Below, piece after piece: positions 32,721-44,837 of a stretch of DNA of 64,000 bases. The notes under the pieces are model-generated. The model was not told the origin of the DNA, did no database searches, and was given only the letters and a program-made list of their open reading frames with translations. Each line of letters starts with the position of its first letter. Position 1 is the stretch's first letter. The stretch comes from Eledone cirrhosa (lineage: Eukaryota > Mollusca > Cephalopoda > Octopoda > Eledonidae), in the NCBI GenBank assembly GCA_964016885.1, contig OZ024743.1, forward strand, positions 15,584,972 through 15,648,971. Direction: 5' to 3'. Position numbers and translations under genes: made by a program.

Positions 32721-33700
32721 AATTTAAAATGTAGTATATTTAGTTTGATTTATATTTATATGGGAAACTAGCCGATAAATCTTTGATTCCTTCTTTTTAT
32801 TCTTTTTTATTGTTTATTTTTATTTTATTTTTATTTAAACATTCCTCATGAAAAATTAAGCTACCCTAAAAGCTGATGCTCCAAATATTTTGAATTAACC
32901 TTACACTAGATAAACCTCTATATTAAATATAAGAACACATGTAGACCAAATTGGGCATCATAAACTTTTTGAAATGATCTTTGCTAGATGTGATTTGATA
33001 GATAATTTTTGGCTTTGTCTGTTTTTCGACTCTGATGCTTATAATGAACTTGGCAATATATTGTCAATTAATTTTGAAGGGTTGATCTTTGTGGTTTATT
33101 TTTATTTTTTATTATTGTAGTATTTTCTAATATTTTTTATTTTTATTTTTAATATCTTTAATATGTAAATTTTTTAATATGTAATATTTTTAATATGTAA
33201 TATTCTTTCGTAATATTTTTTTAGTTTTTTATTTTATTATTACTTATTATTATTATTGTTATTTTTTTAGTTTTGTTTCTGATATATATTTTTATTAGTA
33301 TATTGAAATCTGCTCTCTATTTCTGCTTGATAGATAATCTTGTAGAGTAAAGACAGGAATAATAATACACATATATGTATACTCAAATTTTTATACCACA
33401 TTGAGAATGTTTTCCGTGAACCTAGAGTTTGCAGAGTTGATCATGTGGATTCACATGGATGTTTGTAGCTATCACATAAACATATGAATTTTTTAAAAAA
33501 CTAAACATAAGATAATTAATTTTCACACACTATGGATACTTGTCTCATTCAGGAATACTGATATTTACAATATAGTGGAAGTTTTATAAATACTAATACA
33601 TTAAAACATAGGGTTTTTACGCCTCGAATATATCTGGCTATTTTTAAATTTTTTTCTCTCGCTATTTTTTCTCTCTCTATATTTTTTTTCTCTATATATA
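32721..33700. other. Very AT-rich DNA, no gene seen
   Basis: Repeated TTTATTTTTATT and TAATATTTTTAATATGTAAT motifs occur near 32800-33300. No coding signal is seen. Confidence 0.5.
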
Positions 33701-33728
33701 TATATCTCCCTTACATTAATACTAGAGC

Positions 33729-33759
<31 letters not shown>

Positions 33760-34094
33760 ATGTATCATTGATACATTTACTCAACTGACCTCCCACTACC
33801 TAATTTTCTATATATATATGTATCTATCTCTATTTCCTCTCTCTATATATATATATATCTCTTTCTGTTTCTTTACATGAAGTTCTTCTCTTTATCTATC
33901 TCTCCATCTCTCTACTTTGTTCCATGCATTTGTTCTTTTTCTTCCTTTTCTTCGTTTTCTGTCTTTCTTTCTTTTTTTTCTCTCTTTCTTTCTCTCTGTG
34001 TAAAATTTTTTCACTGCCAGCTCAACCTCTTCAAATGCAAGTCGGTGTTGTTACGGTATGTCGAATCTATTTATCTATAAAACTGTTTATATTG
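33701..34094 (+). repeat. Region leading into hammerhead motif; (AAAT)n and CT-rich
   Basis: It contains (AAAT)n at 33730-33760, a short palindrome AAATGTATCA-T-TGATACATTT, and a CT-rich stretch. It may be the body of the same retroelement end as the ribozyme-like motif, but no coding motif proves it. Confidence 0.3.
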
Positions 34095-34160
34095 TATTTT
34101 GTCTGAGGAAGGCATAGCATATTGTTAATATGATATCCCCGAAATATATATAATGAAATA
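34095..34160 (+). ncRNA. Hammerhead ribozyme candidate (type I, PLE-like)
   Basis: Stem I is TATTTTGT (34095-34102) with ATGAAATA (34153-34160), eight pairs including two G-T wobbles. The core is CTGAGGA (34103-34109) and GAAA (34141-34144). Stem II lies between them: GG with CC, ATA with TAT, and CATATT with AATATG around loop GTT, with mismatches at three positions including the core-proximal A-C pair. Stem III is the self-complementary TATATAT after GAA-A, closing with T and the cleavage-site A (34152). Very short self-complementary stem III is typical of hammerheads in Penelope-like elements. The downstream ATGGTTTTATAAATATAGTT is shared with the copies at 45690-46045. Confidence 0.65.
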
Positions 34161-34230
34161 AATATGGTTTTATAAATATAGTTTCCATTTATTTAATATT
34201 GTATATATATATATATATATATATATAATA
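34161..34230 (+). repeat. Repeat end shared with 45690-46045, followed by (AT)n
   Basis: ATGGTTTTATAAATATAGTT and TCCATTTATTTAATATTGTA occur here directly after the ribozyme candidate, and again at both ends of the palindromic repeat at 45690-46045. (TA)n begins at 34202. Confidence 0.7.
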
Positions 34231-35470
34231 TGCACATGCATATATATATGTATAGAAGTGTGTGTGTATGCAATGGAATTCTGCGCAATTCATTTATGTC
34301 TATGAAATTCCCCTTATAAGCTCTTCAGTAACTCAATACTATAACAGACATTTGCTCAATGTGCAACGCATTGGGATTTATTTTACATGAAACCACATCG
34401 GAGTGGAACAGGCCTCATGAACACATAGCCATCTCCATGTCAAAATGAAGATTTTGCTGCAAAGTTATATATTTTATTATTAAACTCAATTTATAAATTC
34501 AAATTGTTTTAAATGTGAATCTGTTCGGTAGAAAACATATATTAGGCTAGCCATTATGTTTTATAGTTAAATAACTGCAGTGCTTTGGAGATAATATAAT
34601 AGCCGCTCCTTACTGAATAATAGTATTTTGTTAGTTTACAGTTATGATGTTAAGCTAAAAACATATACTTGGAAATGAGATAACAGCTTCTTTCATTGAT
34701 CAAACAGATTATTAAGTTACATTTTATTTTACATTAAAGTATTGCAATATCAGTTAGATAGAGGCTTAGCTTCTTGTCAGACAATTCGATATTTTGTATT
34801 TATTGGTAATGTGTCCATAAGTAAGACTTTAAAACATTCAAACTACAACCATATATATTCCATTTTATCTAAGGCTGACAAACATTGACAACCTCTATAT
34901 TCTGGCAGCCATAGCTCTGCCAGTCATGAGGAGACTAGCACAAACTAGGATAGAATGAAAGTGGTAGTATATGGATGATCAGTAACCATGGATGTAAAAA
35001 TAGATGATCAGTAAATGGATGTCCAAACACCTGTTTGAAGTCACCAGATGTCATTGTAAATCTCTTTAAAATGTATCGGTCCTATTGATATTGACACCTT
35101 AACAAAAGATTTAAGTATAGATTTGTACGAATAAAGTAACAGCAGCCTCCAGTTTTCAACAATAATGGATTTAGCAGTAAATGAACAGCTGTCTCATGGT
35201 GCATATGAAAACTAGAAAAATAGGAGTTATCTTAATTATCTTGATTAAGAAACAAAGCTAGCACAGCCTTCATGACACTCACTAGATTTCCAGATATTCC
35301 ATGACAATATATTTGTCTGTAACAAATTGTTACAAGTTATGGTTCTCCTGTTGATATTCCAGTTAATGCAACAGCCATGCACTTCTGTTAATTGAAACCA
35401 GGGCCACGTGGTTGTCATGCAAGCTTCATAACTATATGACCATACATAACAACTTTATATATATGATGGT
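34231..35470. other. Non-coding DNA, no gene seen
   Basis: No motif is seen. Confidence 0.4.
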
Positions 35471-35499
35471 GCTGCTGATGATGATGGGGATTGTTATTA

Positions 35500-35709
35500 T
35501 TATGGTAAAAACGTTATGAGGTGATCACATTTGAAAGGGTTAAAGATCAGCACTTTTCTCTTCAATGAAACCCTGATTAACCTTTTCAGATTTCTCTTGA
35601 ATGCGAAAATCTGAGTGGAATAGGTAATACTGCTTTCCAAGGAATTTGTTGAAAAGTAGGTGATAAGAAGAGAATGGTTAGAGTGAATGGGCCTGCTCTG
35701 TCTGTGCAC
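35500..35709 (-). repeat. Dispersed repeat related to 60925-61113
   Basis: The minus-strand translation ends LKRKVLIFNPFKCDHLITFL. At 60925-61113 the plus strand gives LKKIKRTLLKGKVSVFSHFK. The two clearly align, so this is one repeat family. Whether it is coding is open; it may be a SINE body that is open by chance. Confidence 0.45.
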
Positions 35710-35974
35710 CTAGAAATTGTAGGACAACTGGGTGAGGGCACATGCCCTCATGATCAAGGTGAGCATGACTTTTTGTACAATTTCTCTGCATTTAACCCTC
35801 AGAAGTCTCACCCTATTGGAGGATGTGTTTTTGTTTATTTGATTTTTAAGTGCTTATTTCTTTTAGTTTTTGTTATAAATTTTTACACACAAAATCCGAA
35901 GCTGTATTATCCTGTGTCATCTTTAATGTTTACGTAAGGTGGGACAGTTGTAGGTAATACAGAAATAATCATTA

Positions 35975-36405
35975 TTATTGTTCTTTGAGTCTCAGTCATT
36001 GATGTTATTTAACTGGAAAGTTTGTTGAAATGAATATCAAGCCGTTACCTGCAGCCTCAGATATTCAGGACGTATCGGAGGATTTTTGCTGTTCCCAGCA
36101 AGCATGCCTTTTGAAGTGTTCCAAAAAGCAGGGCTGGACTAATCTTCTTTAACCATCCTTGGAAATTCTTTGAGATAGTACCTAGTGCGCCTATGACAAT
36201 CGCGACGACCTTGATTTCATGGCAGTTCCAAATCCTTTTTAAGTCACAATTTAAATCCTAGTATCGGTTAATTTTCTCCCTCTCCTTCTCTTGCACTCTC
36301 GTGTCAAATGGGCCGGCTACATCTACAATCAGGCACAATCTTTTTTCCTTGTTAAAAACCACCAGGTCAGGCCTATTGTGTTCTAATTTCTTGTCCGTCT
36401 GTATC
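35975..36405 (-). pseudogene. 5'-truncated LINE copy A (restriction-like endonuclease family)
   Basis: This copy is homologous to the 3' part of copy B at 36630-37383 and in the same orientation. It includes the coding stretch from the KLEHNRPDLVV region to GTPQKA-like C-terminus with several substitutions, and the same 3' UTR ending in (AAT)n on the minus strand. It stops at 36405, where an (ATT)n tract and a SINE fragment follow. Confidence 0.75.
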
Positions 36406-36420
36406 CTAAATTATTATTAT

Positions 36421-36595
36421 TAGTATTAATATTCTGAGTTCAAATTCCGTCGAGGTTGACTTTGCCTTTCATCCTAATGGGTGTCGATAAAATAAAGTAC
36501 CAGTAATACACTGCGATAATTGCTGGCCTTGTGCCTATTGTAGAAACCAGTAATACACTGGGATAATTGCTGGCCTTGTGCCAAAAGTAGAAACA

Positions 36596-36600
<5 letters not shown>
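36421..36600 (+). mobile_element. 5'-truncated SINE with duplicated tail
   Basis: It starts inside the B box region (GAGTTCAAATTCC), continues through CTTTCATCCTAATGGGTGTC, and ends GATAATTGCTGGCCTTGTGC twice (36513-36540 and 36562-36590). It is inserted between the two LINE copies, with (TTA)n at its right. Confidence 0.75.
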
Positions 36601-36628
<28 letters not shown>

Positions 36629-37383
36629 GTTCTTTGAGTCTCAATCATTGATGTTAGTTAACTGGAAAGTTTGTTGAAATGAATATCAAGACGCTACCTG
36701 CAGCCTCAGATATTCAGGACCTATCGGAGGGTTCTTGCTGTTCCCAGCAAGCATGCCTTTTGAGGTGTTCCAAAAAGCGGGGCGGGGCCAATTTTCTTTA
36801 ACCATCCCTGGAAACTTTTTGAAATAGTACCTAGTGCGCCTATCACAATCGGGACCACTTTGACTTCATAGCAGTTCCAAATCCTTTTTACCTCCCACTT
36901 TAAGTCCTGGTATCGGTTAATTTTCTCCCTCTCCTTTTCTTGCACTCTCGTGTCAAATGGGCAGGCTACATCTACAATCAGGCACAATCTTTTTTCCTTG
37001 TCCAAAACCACCAGGTCAGGCCTATTGTGTTCTAATTTCTTGTCCATCTGTATCCTAAAATCCCATAGCACCTTCACCCGATCGTTTTCTATCACCGACT
37101 CTGGCTTATGCTCGTACCACTTCTCAGAATGTGGTAAATTGTTTACTTTGCATATATGCCAGAGGATCACGCTGCCTATCACATCATGTCTCCAGCCTTT
37201 ATAGTGACTCTGTGCTAGGTGTTTACATTCCGATACAATGTGAGCCACAGTCTCCTCTCTCTCTCCACAGATCCTATACAGAGGGCTAGCCACCTCCTTG
37301 TAAATATGGTATTTCACCCACTTTGTTCTTGCGCAGCCATTAGCATTCCTTCTGTAGCTACATTTCATTACTGAGATGCACAT
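36601..37383 (-). pseudogene. LINE copy B: zinc knuckle and restriction-like endonuclease C-terminus
   Basis: A 220-codon minus-strand frame (37383-36721 plus 3' UTR) covers the C-terminal end of a non-LTR element of the type that nicks DNA with a restriction-like endonuclease after the RT (R2/R4-like). Residues 36-53 hold the zinc knuckle RICGEREETVAHIVSEC; the first Cys of the usual C-x2-C is replaced by Tyr, so metal binding is likely lost. The endonuclease has RPDLVVLDK near 121 and CLIVDVACPFD near 134-144, the PD...(D/E) pattern, then KINRYQDLKWE. The end is IVIGALGTISK and later ACLLGTARTLR. No RT is present, so the copy is 5'-truncated. The tail is (AAT)n. Confidence 0.78.
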
Positions 37384-38100
37384 GGTTTTGTGGGATGCTC
37401 ACTGTTAGTCAAGTATACATACAAAGTTAACCTGTGATACATAGATACTGAAGCATAAACAGGGTCTCACTGAGATATGAATGGTTATACTAAAATACAC
37501 ACAGTTAAACTAGAACACATGTTATTATACTACAAGAGACATGCTATTCCTTTTTTTTTATCTAATGGAATATTAATTGGAGGACATTTTCAACTGCTAA
37601 AACCAAACAAGTGACTACACATAAAAAATTACCTTTGCCTATAGTAGTGTGACAGCAATGAATATTTTTGATTTTATAATATTTATGTTTTTAAAAAAAT
37701 CTAATCTATTGTATTATAATATCAGCAATACAATTTACCCCAGCCACCATCATTTTCCAATATCAGTGATAAAGTCATTAGCATAATCACTATTATCTCA
37801 GCTAACTCTATACATTGTATATAAAACAAAAATGAATGGTACCGGTCGGTAAATCAACTTTCATCAAAACTTGTTAGCTGATTGCATCAAAATAAATTTT
37901 GGTTTGCTTGTTTGTTATGTTTGTCTCTTACCAGAGATTCATAGTAAAATAAGAATGGATGTAATTAAACTATCTAAATCAAACATAAATATTTTTTTGA
38001 AAAAAATGTAATATTAAAAAGTAATGGCTTCAACGTTATTTGCTACTTTGTTGCATTTAAAACAATTTTGTTTGTATTCTTTAGTGAATAAAAGAGAAAC
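37384..38100. other. Non-coding DNA, no gene seen
   Basis: AT-rich, with no motif. Confidence 0.4.
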
Positions 38101-38159
38101 TGTTTCCATAGTTATTGTTGTTATAGGGTGGTAGTGACGGCAACAATGACCAGCACAAA

Positions 38160-38600
38160 GTTCCAACAACACCATACAATCATAGTCATCATTATCATCA
38201 GTGATGTTGTTATTTCTGTCATCATCATCATCATCATCATTATCGGCATCATCATTTATTATACCTATTTGATCATATCACCACCACCACCATCAACACT
38301 CTCGTATTGCTTATTAGTATTTTAAATTAATTTATTCTATATCATATTTATGACTGAAAATCACCATCATCATCATCAACAGCTTTACTATCACCATCCT
38401 TATCCTCATCTTCAGCTTCACTATCATCATCATCATCATCATCTTCAACTTTACTATCATCACCATCATCATCAACAGCTTTACTATCACCACCATCATC
38501 ATCATCTTCAGCATTACTATCACCAGCATCATCATCAACAGCCTTATCATTATCAGCATCTCCAAACACTGTCATCCCCATCATCAGAATTATCCTCGTA
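38160..38600. repeat. (CAT)n arrays and a 33-39 bp minisatellite
   Basis: (CAT)n lies at 38180-38290. At 38360-38590 units such as CATCATCATCAACAGCTTTA-CTATCACC repeat about six times. The minus strand stays open as an Asp/Ser/Ala-rich frame (38584-38348) purely because of the unit structure. Confidence 0.8.
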
Positions 38601-39900
38601 ATTTATTTATTCATATATTTTGTTATCATTATTTTTGTCATAATTACAGTTAGAATTTCTACCCACCATCACAACAATAACAACAACAGCAATAATAAAA
38701 ATAACAATAATATTGCCTGTTTTCATGCATATAAAGCTAGCAAGTGTCAGCTAAGTCATTTCAAAGTAATCATTTTAGTCTTGACTCCCATTAATTTCCT
38801 AATTATCCTAACTCTCTGATGTCTGGCCTGCATATGTTACTTAATAGCTTTCCTTGATCCAATCTACCCTGACTACAATTCTATACAACATTGTTTTCTT
38901 TTCTTTTGCTTTCTCTTTCTTCCTTATCCTTATTATACTCTCATAGTAATGGTATCATATTATGTAAGGATATCATCATAAAACCATTCACCTAATTAAT
39001 GCATTATATTAGCCAATATTCATATGATGTGTAGTAGAGAGTGTGATATAGCAGAGTATGTCGTAGATAATTCTGTTATGCCCGTAGCAATGCTTAATGG
39101 ATGATAGACTATCTTATATGGTTTGCTAATCATTTGAATAGAAATCAACAATAAATGGTTCCTTCCAAAATGTCTTGCCCATATTAACTGCACTTTTACC
39201 GAGGTTGATTGAATTTCATGTGGTTAAGTTATATCAATTTTCTTGCTTCAATTTACAATTATAATTAAAGTATCTATCAAATTTGGAAATGGATACAGGC
39301 AAGCAAGTATCTTTATTGGTTTCCTTAAACTTCTACATATAAATTAAATTAGTGTTTTTGAAGTTCTCATTCCTTATCCTCAGTTCATTCCTCAATGAGT
39401 AGAATTCTAATAAAAATTAATCCGTTTACAACACTTTTTCCTGTTATAATCTATTTAAAGTTACATTCGTCAATAATTATTTCCTTTTATAAGATGGTAA
39501 AGAGTTATTTGAGGGACAATTTGGTCGCTATTTTAGCAAGTCAATTGACCACATATTGTGACCTTTGTTGGCTTAAGAGTACTAAACTAAACAATGCATG
39601 TTTAGTGTGAAAAAGGTAGTGCTTTATAAAGTTCTTGAATATTTTTCTCATTATGGGAGCTGGAATTTCTAAAGAGTTATGACTCATCTCTTTCCAATGC
39701 GAGAATACCACACTTTATCCTGTTGCTGTTTAGTTTAATGTAAGCTCTGAATAAGACCAATCAACAAAGCTTTTCAAACATGTACATTCTAACTCATTTC
39801 AGACAATATATATATAATATACAACTAAGGACATAAATTGTTTTAATTTAAATGTGAAGTACAACCAAAATTAAACTGAAGCCAGCTATGAACATATGCA
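38601..39900. other. Non-coding DNA, no gene seen
   Basis: No motif is seen. Confidence 0.4.
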
Positions 39901-39903
39901 AAG

Positions 39904-40218
39904 CTAAACCATACATCTATTATCAGAATAAAACATAAGATCCAGACCACTCAAGTACAAGTTAAACCATCCTTCTAACAATGTTTCTACCTCCCAATAA
40001 ACCAACAGTTGACCTGCACCAATTCTACCTTCTAAATCAACATTAACATATGTTAAAGTTTGAACAAATGTTTTCCTTCTATTCATCTTTTCCTGCCTAG
40101 ATTTTCCTGGTACCATATTTATACTTGGAAATTGTAACCTTTTTAACTGGATACCATTGTCACACACTACAAAAAGCATGTTGAGAAAAATATATATTCG
40201 GTAAGCTGTCCTCCACAT
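39904..40218 (-). CDS. Unidentified open frame, 104 codons
   Basis: The minus-strand frame starts with an ATG at 40216-40218. The product has a hydrophobic start (IYIFLNMLFVVCD) and ends with GWFNLYLSGLDLMFYSDNRC. The composition is protein-like, but I recognise no domain. It could be chance or an exon fragment. Confidence 0.15.
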   Translation of the reverse strand: MWRTAYRIYIFLNMLFVVCDNGIQLKRLQFPSINMVPGKSRQEKMNRRKTFVQTLTYVNVDLEGRIGAGQLLVYWEVETLLEGWFNLYLSGLDLMFYSDNRCMV

Positions 40219-40534
40219 TTATTTTGTTTGCACATCATTATCATCATCTTTCTCTCCCACTGAAACTAAGCTGTCATCCACATACCAAGACACTTTTCAA
40301 ATACATTTGCCTTGAAAGAATGGAGAGGTGCAATGATAAATGCACTCAGTAAATCTCTAAACTGGTTGGCATCCATTCATAGAATCCATGTTACCATACA
40401 TGTGTGACTTTGTCCACCAATCTGCCTAAGACAACAGTAACTCAAAAAAGATTGAATTTGAGTGTAACATCCAAGCCAACTTATACCTGCAATCGAAAAA
40501 GGATAGAGTAAAAAAATGATGATGTTTTATATAT
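40219..40534. other. Non-coding DNA
   Basis: No clear motif is seen. GGCATCCATTCATAGAATCC near 40370 resembles a worn SINE block on the plus strand. Confidence 0.3.
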
Positions 40535-40690
40535 ATATATATTCAGCTAGTATACAGGAGCAAAGTGAAATGAAGTGTTTTGCTCAAGAACACAACATGC
40601 AACTCAGCCCAGGTATTGAACCCAAGTCATTATGATCATAAGTCCAGCACCCTTACCACTAGGCCATGCAGCTAAACATGTCAAATACTG
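40535..40690 (-). mobile_element. tRNA-derived SINE (same family as 61161), head part
   Basis: In minus orientation the head is GCATGGCCTAGTGGTAAGGG, with B-box-like GGGTTCAATACC, then TGTGTTCTTGAGCAAAACAC and TTCATTTCACTTTGCTCCTG. The SINE at 61161-61512 has the same order (TTGCCTTGAGCAAGACACTT). The 3' half is missing; (AT)n begins at once. Confidence 0.75.
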
Positions 40691-40721
40691 TGTTGATTTT
40701 AATCAACTTTTCCTTTCCATA

Positions 40722-40760
40722 CATTTGCTAGCCTTGTGCCTAATTTAGAAGTCAATATCA
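40722..40760 (+). repeat. Short SINE tail fragment
   Basis: GCTAGCCTTGTGCCTAATTT matches the tail block GCTGGCCTTGTGCC of the main SINE family. Confidence 0.5.
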
Positions 40761-42555
40761 ATAATAAAACAATGGAAAAGACACCCAGTAATTAAAATTG
40801 AACATAGAAATTTTAAATAAACACAGGAATAACAAATTCATCAATGCAGGTTCATTAAGCTGATATAGCAGAACTATGATCAAATCATGATCATGTTATC
40901 TGTGTGTATATTTAGGAGTACATTTTTCAGTTTGTCTGATGAATGGATGTTATCCTGAAATTGGAGACCTGAGTTATTTCAGACATAGTGATTTATCAAA
41001 ATTTAACAGAATTGATGAGCCTAACAGTGAAATATATTTCACTGTTAGTACTAATTATAACACCTTTCAAACAGGTTGACATCATCATCATCTGCAACAG
41101 TTTTATGTGCATATTTCCTGATACCTGCTAGAAATAGGTGTCAAACTGACTGAAATTATATACCATAATCATAATAAAGAAAGAACATAATGTAAAATAT
41201 AATCCTAGATAGAGAGAAATGATTATATATTCACAGCTGGAATACTATTTATTTTCGTATTTACAGTACTTGTTAGAATGTGTTTATCTGAACAAACAAT
41301 AGAAGAATAATGAAGAACAATGAGCCAACAAAGGTGTCTCTATGTTATTATTTAAATTGTTTGAAATATCAGCTAAATCACAATATACCAGCATAAAAAT
41401 GGAAAAGACACATTGGAAAGTATATTCTCTAATAAACAAAATACAGGATGGTTATGGTGAGAATGCATTTTATTAAATGATTGCTCAATTAGTGCTGATT
41501 TTGGGTTCAACAAGAGTGTTTAACCTTCTTTCACACAAACAATGTTAGTGTTAAAAGTCAATTGGGGTCTTCTAAAGTAAGCATTTAATTGTTAGTTATC
41601 ATATGGAGAGCTTTTAATGAAATGTATCTTGGATATATCTAGTGGTGAAATGATAGTTTAAATTCCATTTCTATCTTTCACATATTTTTTGAAGAATCGT
41701 TGCATTGCTTCAGCAGAAAGTATGTCACCAAGAAAAAGTATCTCTAAGATATATTTATACATACACACGAACAATTAACAATATAAATGAAGTTTCAATT
41801 AAGATATTCCTATTTTATGTATATCTATTTAGTGTCTCATTCTCTGACCGGGATGTAAGCAGATGAATAAAATCTTATTTTTCTATTTTATGTATGTCCT
41901 GTGTATGTATGTGAATATATTTGGTAATATAAAAACTGTAAAGATAGAAAGTATTCAATTGATGAGATTTACTTTGTAAATGATCAGCAAGTAAATTTCA
42001 AACTTTTCAGGTATAACATTTACTAGTTCAAATTCAAATGGAGTTAGCATCAACAAATTAAAAAGAAAGACAAAAACAAAAAAAAAAAACAACTGAATCA
42101 AATAAGACTTGTGTTAGCCTGCATTGGCAAATACATTAAAGATCAGAATTTTGGAGGAAATGTTTGACAAATAGGTTATATGATAAATTTAAAATATAAA
42201 TAGATATATAAAAAAGCTAAATAAATTCCCAGTTTTAAATCAGTAATATAACTAAATATGTCAGGCAGTAACTATTCTAAGAAAGAATTTCTATATACCT
42301 GAATATATAAATTACATTGTGAAGAAGGGGATTGAAAATTTCAGGGCTCACAAAGACCTATGTATCAGAGGAAAAGAATCAAATTTGTCTAACAGCTATA
42401 CTAAAGAAACAAAAAGGGAGAAATATCACCCAAACTGATTAAAATAACGCTATTTTTTTTTTAGTTAAGTGCCATTCTGACTTAAGTACTTTTTGATATG
42501 ATATATCTAGCCAAATTTTGAGTTAATATAGTACAAGCCAGAGCAAACCTAATTT
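40761..42555. other. AT-rich DNA, no gene seen
   Basis: No coding motif is seen. A CTGATGA...GAAA pair at 40937-40964 is discussed under rejected items. Confidence 0.5.
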
Positions 42556-42660
42556 TGTTTTGATGTAAAGCAAACCTTGTTTTGATCTAATATAAAACAA
42601 CCCTCGTTTTGATTTAATATAAAGCGAACCTCGTTTTGATTTAATGTAATGCAAGCCACT
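42556..42660. repeat. Minisatellite, about 27-bp unit, four copies
   Basis: The unit GTTTTGATTTAATATAAAGC followed by GAACCTC recurs with small changes. Confidence 0.75.
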
Positions 42661-43247
42661 TTCTGAGTAAATATAACACAGCACATTTTAATCATTGTAG
42701 TTAATATTGCGTTGCTTAGTTGCATTTAAGTGAATGTATAAATTCTGTTAGTGTTTAATGCACCTGTGCGTGATTAACATAACTTGTTAATGTACACGTG
42801 AAAGAACATTTTACTCAAAATATTAACAAAAACTATGATGACAATAGTAACTATTTTATTTTGTTTTCCTTAATCTAATTAAAACACAGATATTTCCATC
42901 CTCTGAAAATAAAAATCTAGAACATGAAAATAATGATATATATACATACATACACATACGTATATATACATATAAATACATACACACACACACATATAGA
43001 TATAGATATACATACATCCTATCACCAATGCATATCTCTCCTTACAAATGCCATGATTAACAAAGAAGTTTCTACTTTCCCTTGTTTTTGTTATTTTTCT
43101 TATATTCCAACTCTCTATGGTCTGATGTAGGGCATAGCCCAACATATTATAAACATATTTTATCTCTTATCACCTGAGTGTTAACATTTTCAATTTTGAC
43201 TATCTTCCAGGATTTTTTGGCATTCTGTTACATTCATTCACTATATG

Positions 43248-43250
<3 letters not shown>
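42661..43250. other. Non-coding DNA with (CATA)n microsatellite
   Basis: A TA/CA-type simple repeat is at 42938-43018. No gene is seen. Confidence 0.4.

Positions 43251-43253
<3 letters not shown>

Positions 43254-43308
<55 letters not shown>
43254..43308. repeat. (AT)n tract
   Basis: An uninterrupted (TA)n run of about 55 bp. Confidence 0.9.
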
Positions 43309-43311
<3 letters not shown>

Positions 43312-43689
43312 CGAAACATAAGTCAATTGCATGAACTCATAATCCTTTATTTACTGCTATATATATTTCGATGATATATATATATATTAAGGTGCACGTC
43401 CATTGCATCTCTAGACAGTATGCTGAATGAGCACTTGATGCTCTTGGGGAGCAGAGTCTACATGTTAAAACATACCCGAGGAGCTTCGATTCCAGAGTCA
43501 GGTTCGATCATTAATAGATCATTCCTCGAGCTGATATTTAGTGAAACATATGTAATGTATAATTAAATATGTATATGTTGCAACTCTGATTCTTTCTTCC
43601 CTTATATATTAATACATATTAATACATATATATATATACTTACATATGGTGGCTGCCAACTCATTTTCGAGTACGGCCACTACTTTATA

Positions 43690-44170
43690 TCCATGTAAGA
43701 GAACCCCGAGTGTGACTTGTTAGTCCAGCCAGTGACTTGAAAACTCTGGTACAAACACTACACTTGTGACAATTATTGACACATAGTGCTGGGCCCATGG
43801 TACAATGTGACGACAAGTGCAGAGAGATCTCCAGATATAAAGCAATGCCTGTGTCGTGAAGCTTTTATAGTGAGCAAAGGCACTGCATAAAGCCAGTCCC
43901 ACTCTCTTAACCAAGATGATATTTACCAAAAAGAAGAACAAATCAACATCATTGGATACCATCAGGGTTGCAGGTGTTATATCAGAGTTTTCCTTCTCCT
44001 AGAATTCTGCCTTGACAAAGGCTAAGGGGTCATCTCTCCCGGTGATTTTGGATGGCCATTGACTCTTAAGAGCTCCTTTGCCCTTTGACAGGTTTTGTTT
44101 TTAGTCCTGCAGGATGTCCAAAGTCACCCTCCTCACCAAGAAACCTTGGTGGGGGTGCCAGTTTAGTCGC
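43690..44170. repeat. Dispersed repeat, copy 2 (partner 23925-24450)
   Basis: It carries the homologous blocks listed for copy 1, here ending GGTGGGGGTGCCAGTTTAGTC where copy 1 has GTGCAGTTGCCAGTTTAGTC. An 80-codon minus-strand frame (43962-43720) is open, but the other copy does not preserve it. Confidence 0.6.
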
Positions 44171-44837
44171 CAACAAACCCTAATTTGCTTGTGTATGGCT
44201 TGCATTGTGATACCTGTCTATATGCTTGTGGAGCACCCATGGACTATGTAATTCAGGTACCTACAAATATATCTTGCATATGTCTACCATGGCGGGGATT
44301 CTGATTACTGTGGTCTTTCTGGATGTACCGTAATAACCTCTTAGTGCTTATATAACTATAAGTTACGGAGATCCTATTCACTCACTTTATTAGTGACCAG
44401 CGCTTAATTTCCTCTGGCTTCTTTATGTGCTTAAAACATGTTTCTTCTTTCTTTAAAAAAAATTTTTTTTAAACATTTCTTACCTTTTTATTTACTTTTA
44501 TCTTTTTATCTATGTATATTATCTTCCTTTTATTTTCTATTTTTTTTATTTTTTATTATTTTTTTTATTTTTATTATTTTTTTATATTTTTATTATTTTA
44601 TTATTATTATATTTTTTATTATGTTTTAACCATTGCTTGTATTTTTTGTATTTTTTGCTTTTGTGTGCCATCAATTGTATGTGAAATCTGCTTGTGCCTA
44701 AACTTTTAGCTGTGGTGCTTAACAACCCCAACATGTACCCCCTCCTTGTTTGCCATCTCCGATCTCCCTATATTTAGCCTCTATTGCATTCCGATTGTTC
44801 GTGTGACTAAGCTCGGTGGAGCTTATACTCAGTACTG
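44171..44837. other. AT-rich DNA upstream of hammerhead motif
   Basis: (ATTTTTT)n-like stretches at 44450-44630 give T-rich open frames (Phe/Tyr/Ile-rich) that I do not regard as genes. Confidence 0.4.

Noticed and set aside
38348..38584. Asp-rich acidic 78-codon frame
   Set aside because: It comes from a (CAT)n-based minisatellite and has no start context or homologous pattern.
40937..40964. CTGATGA, short stem (GGAT/ATCC) and GAAA like a hammerhead core
   Set aside because: The bases after GAAA give neither a stem III nor an NUH site, and stem I does not pair at the required position.
44438..44709. Hydrophobic Phe/Tyr-rich frames that look like membrane segments
   Set aside because: They are translations of T-rich low-complexity DNA.
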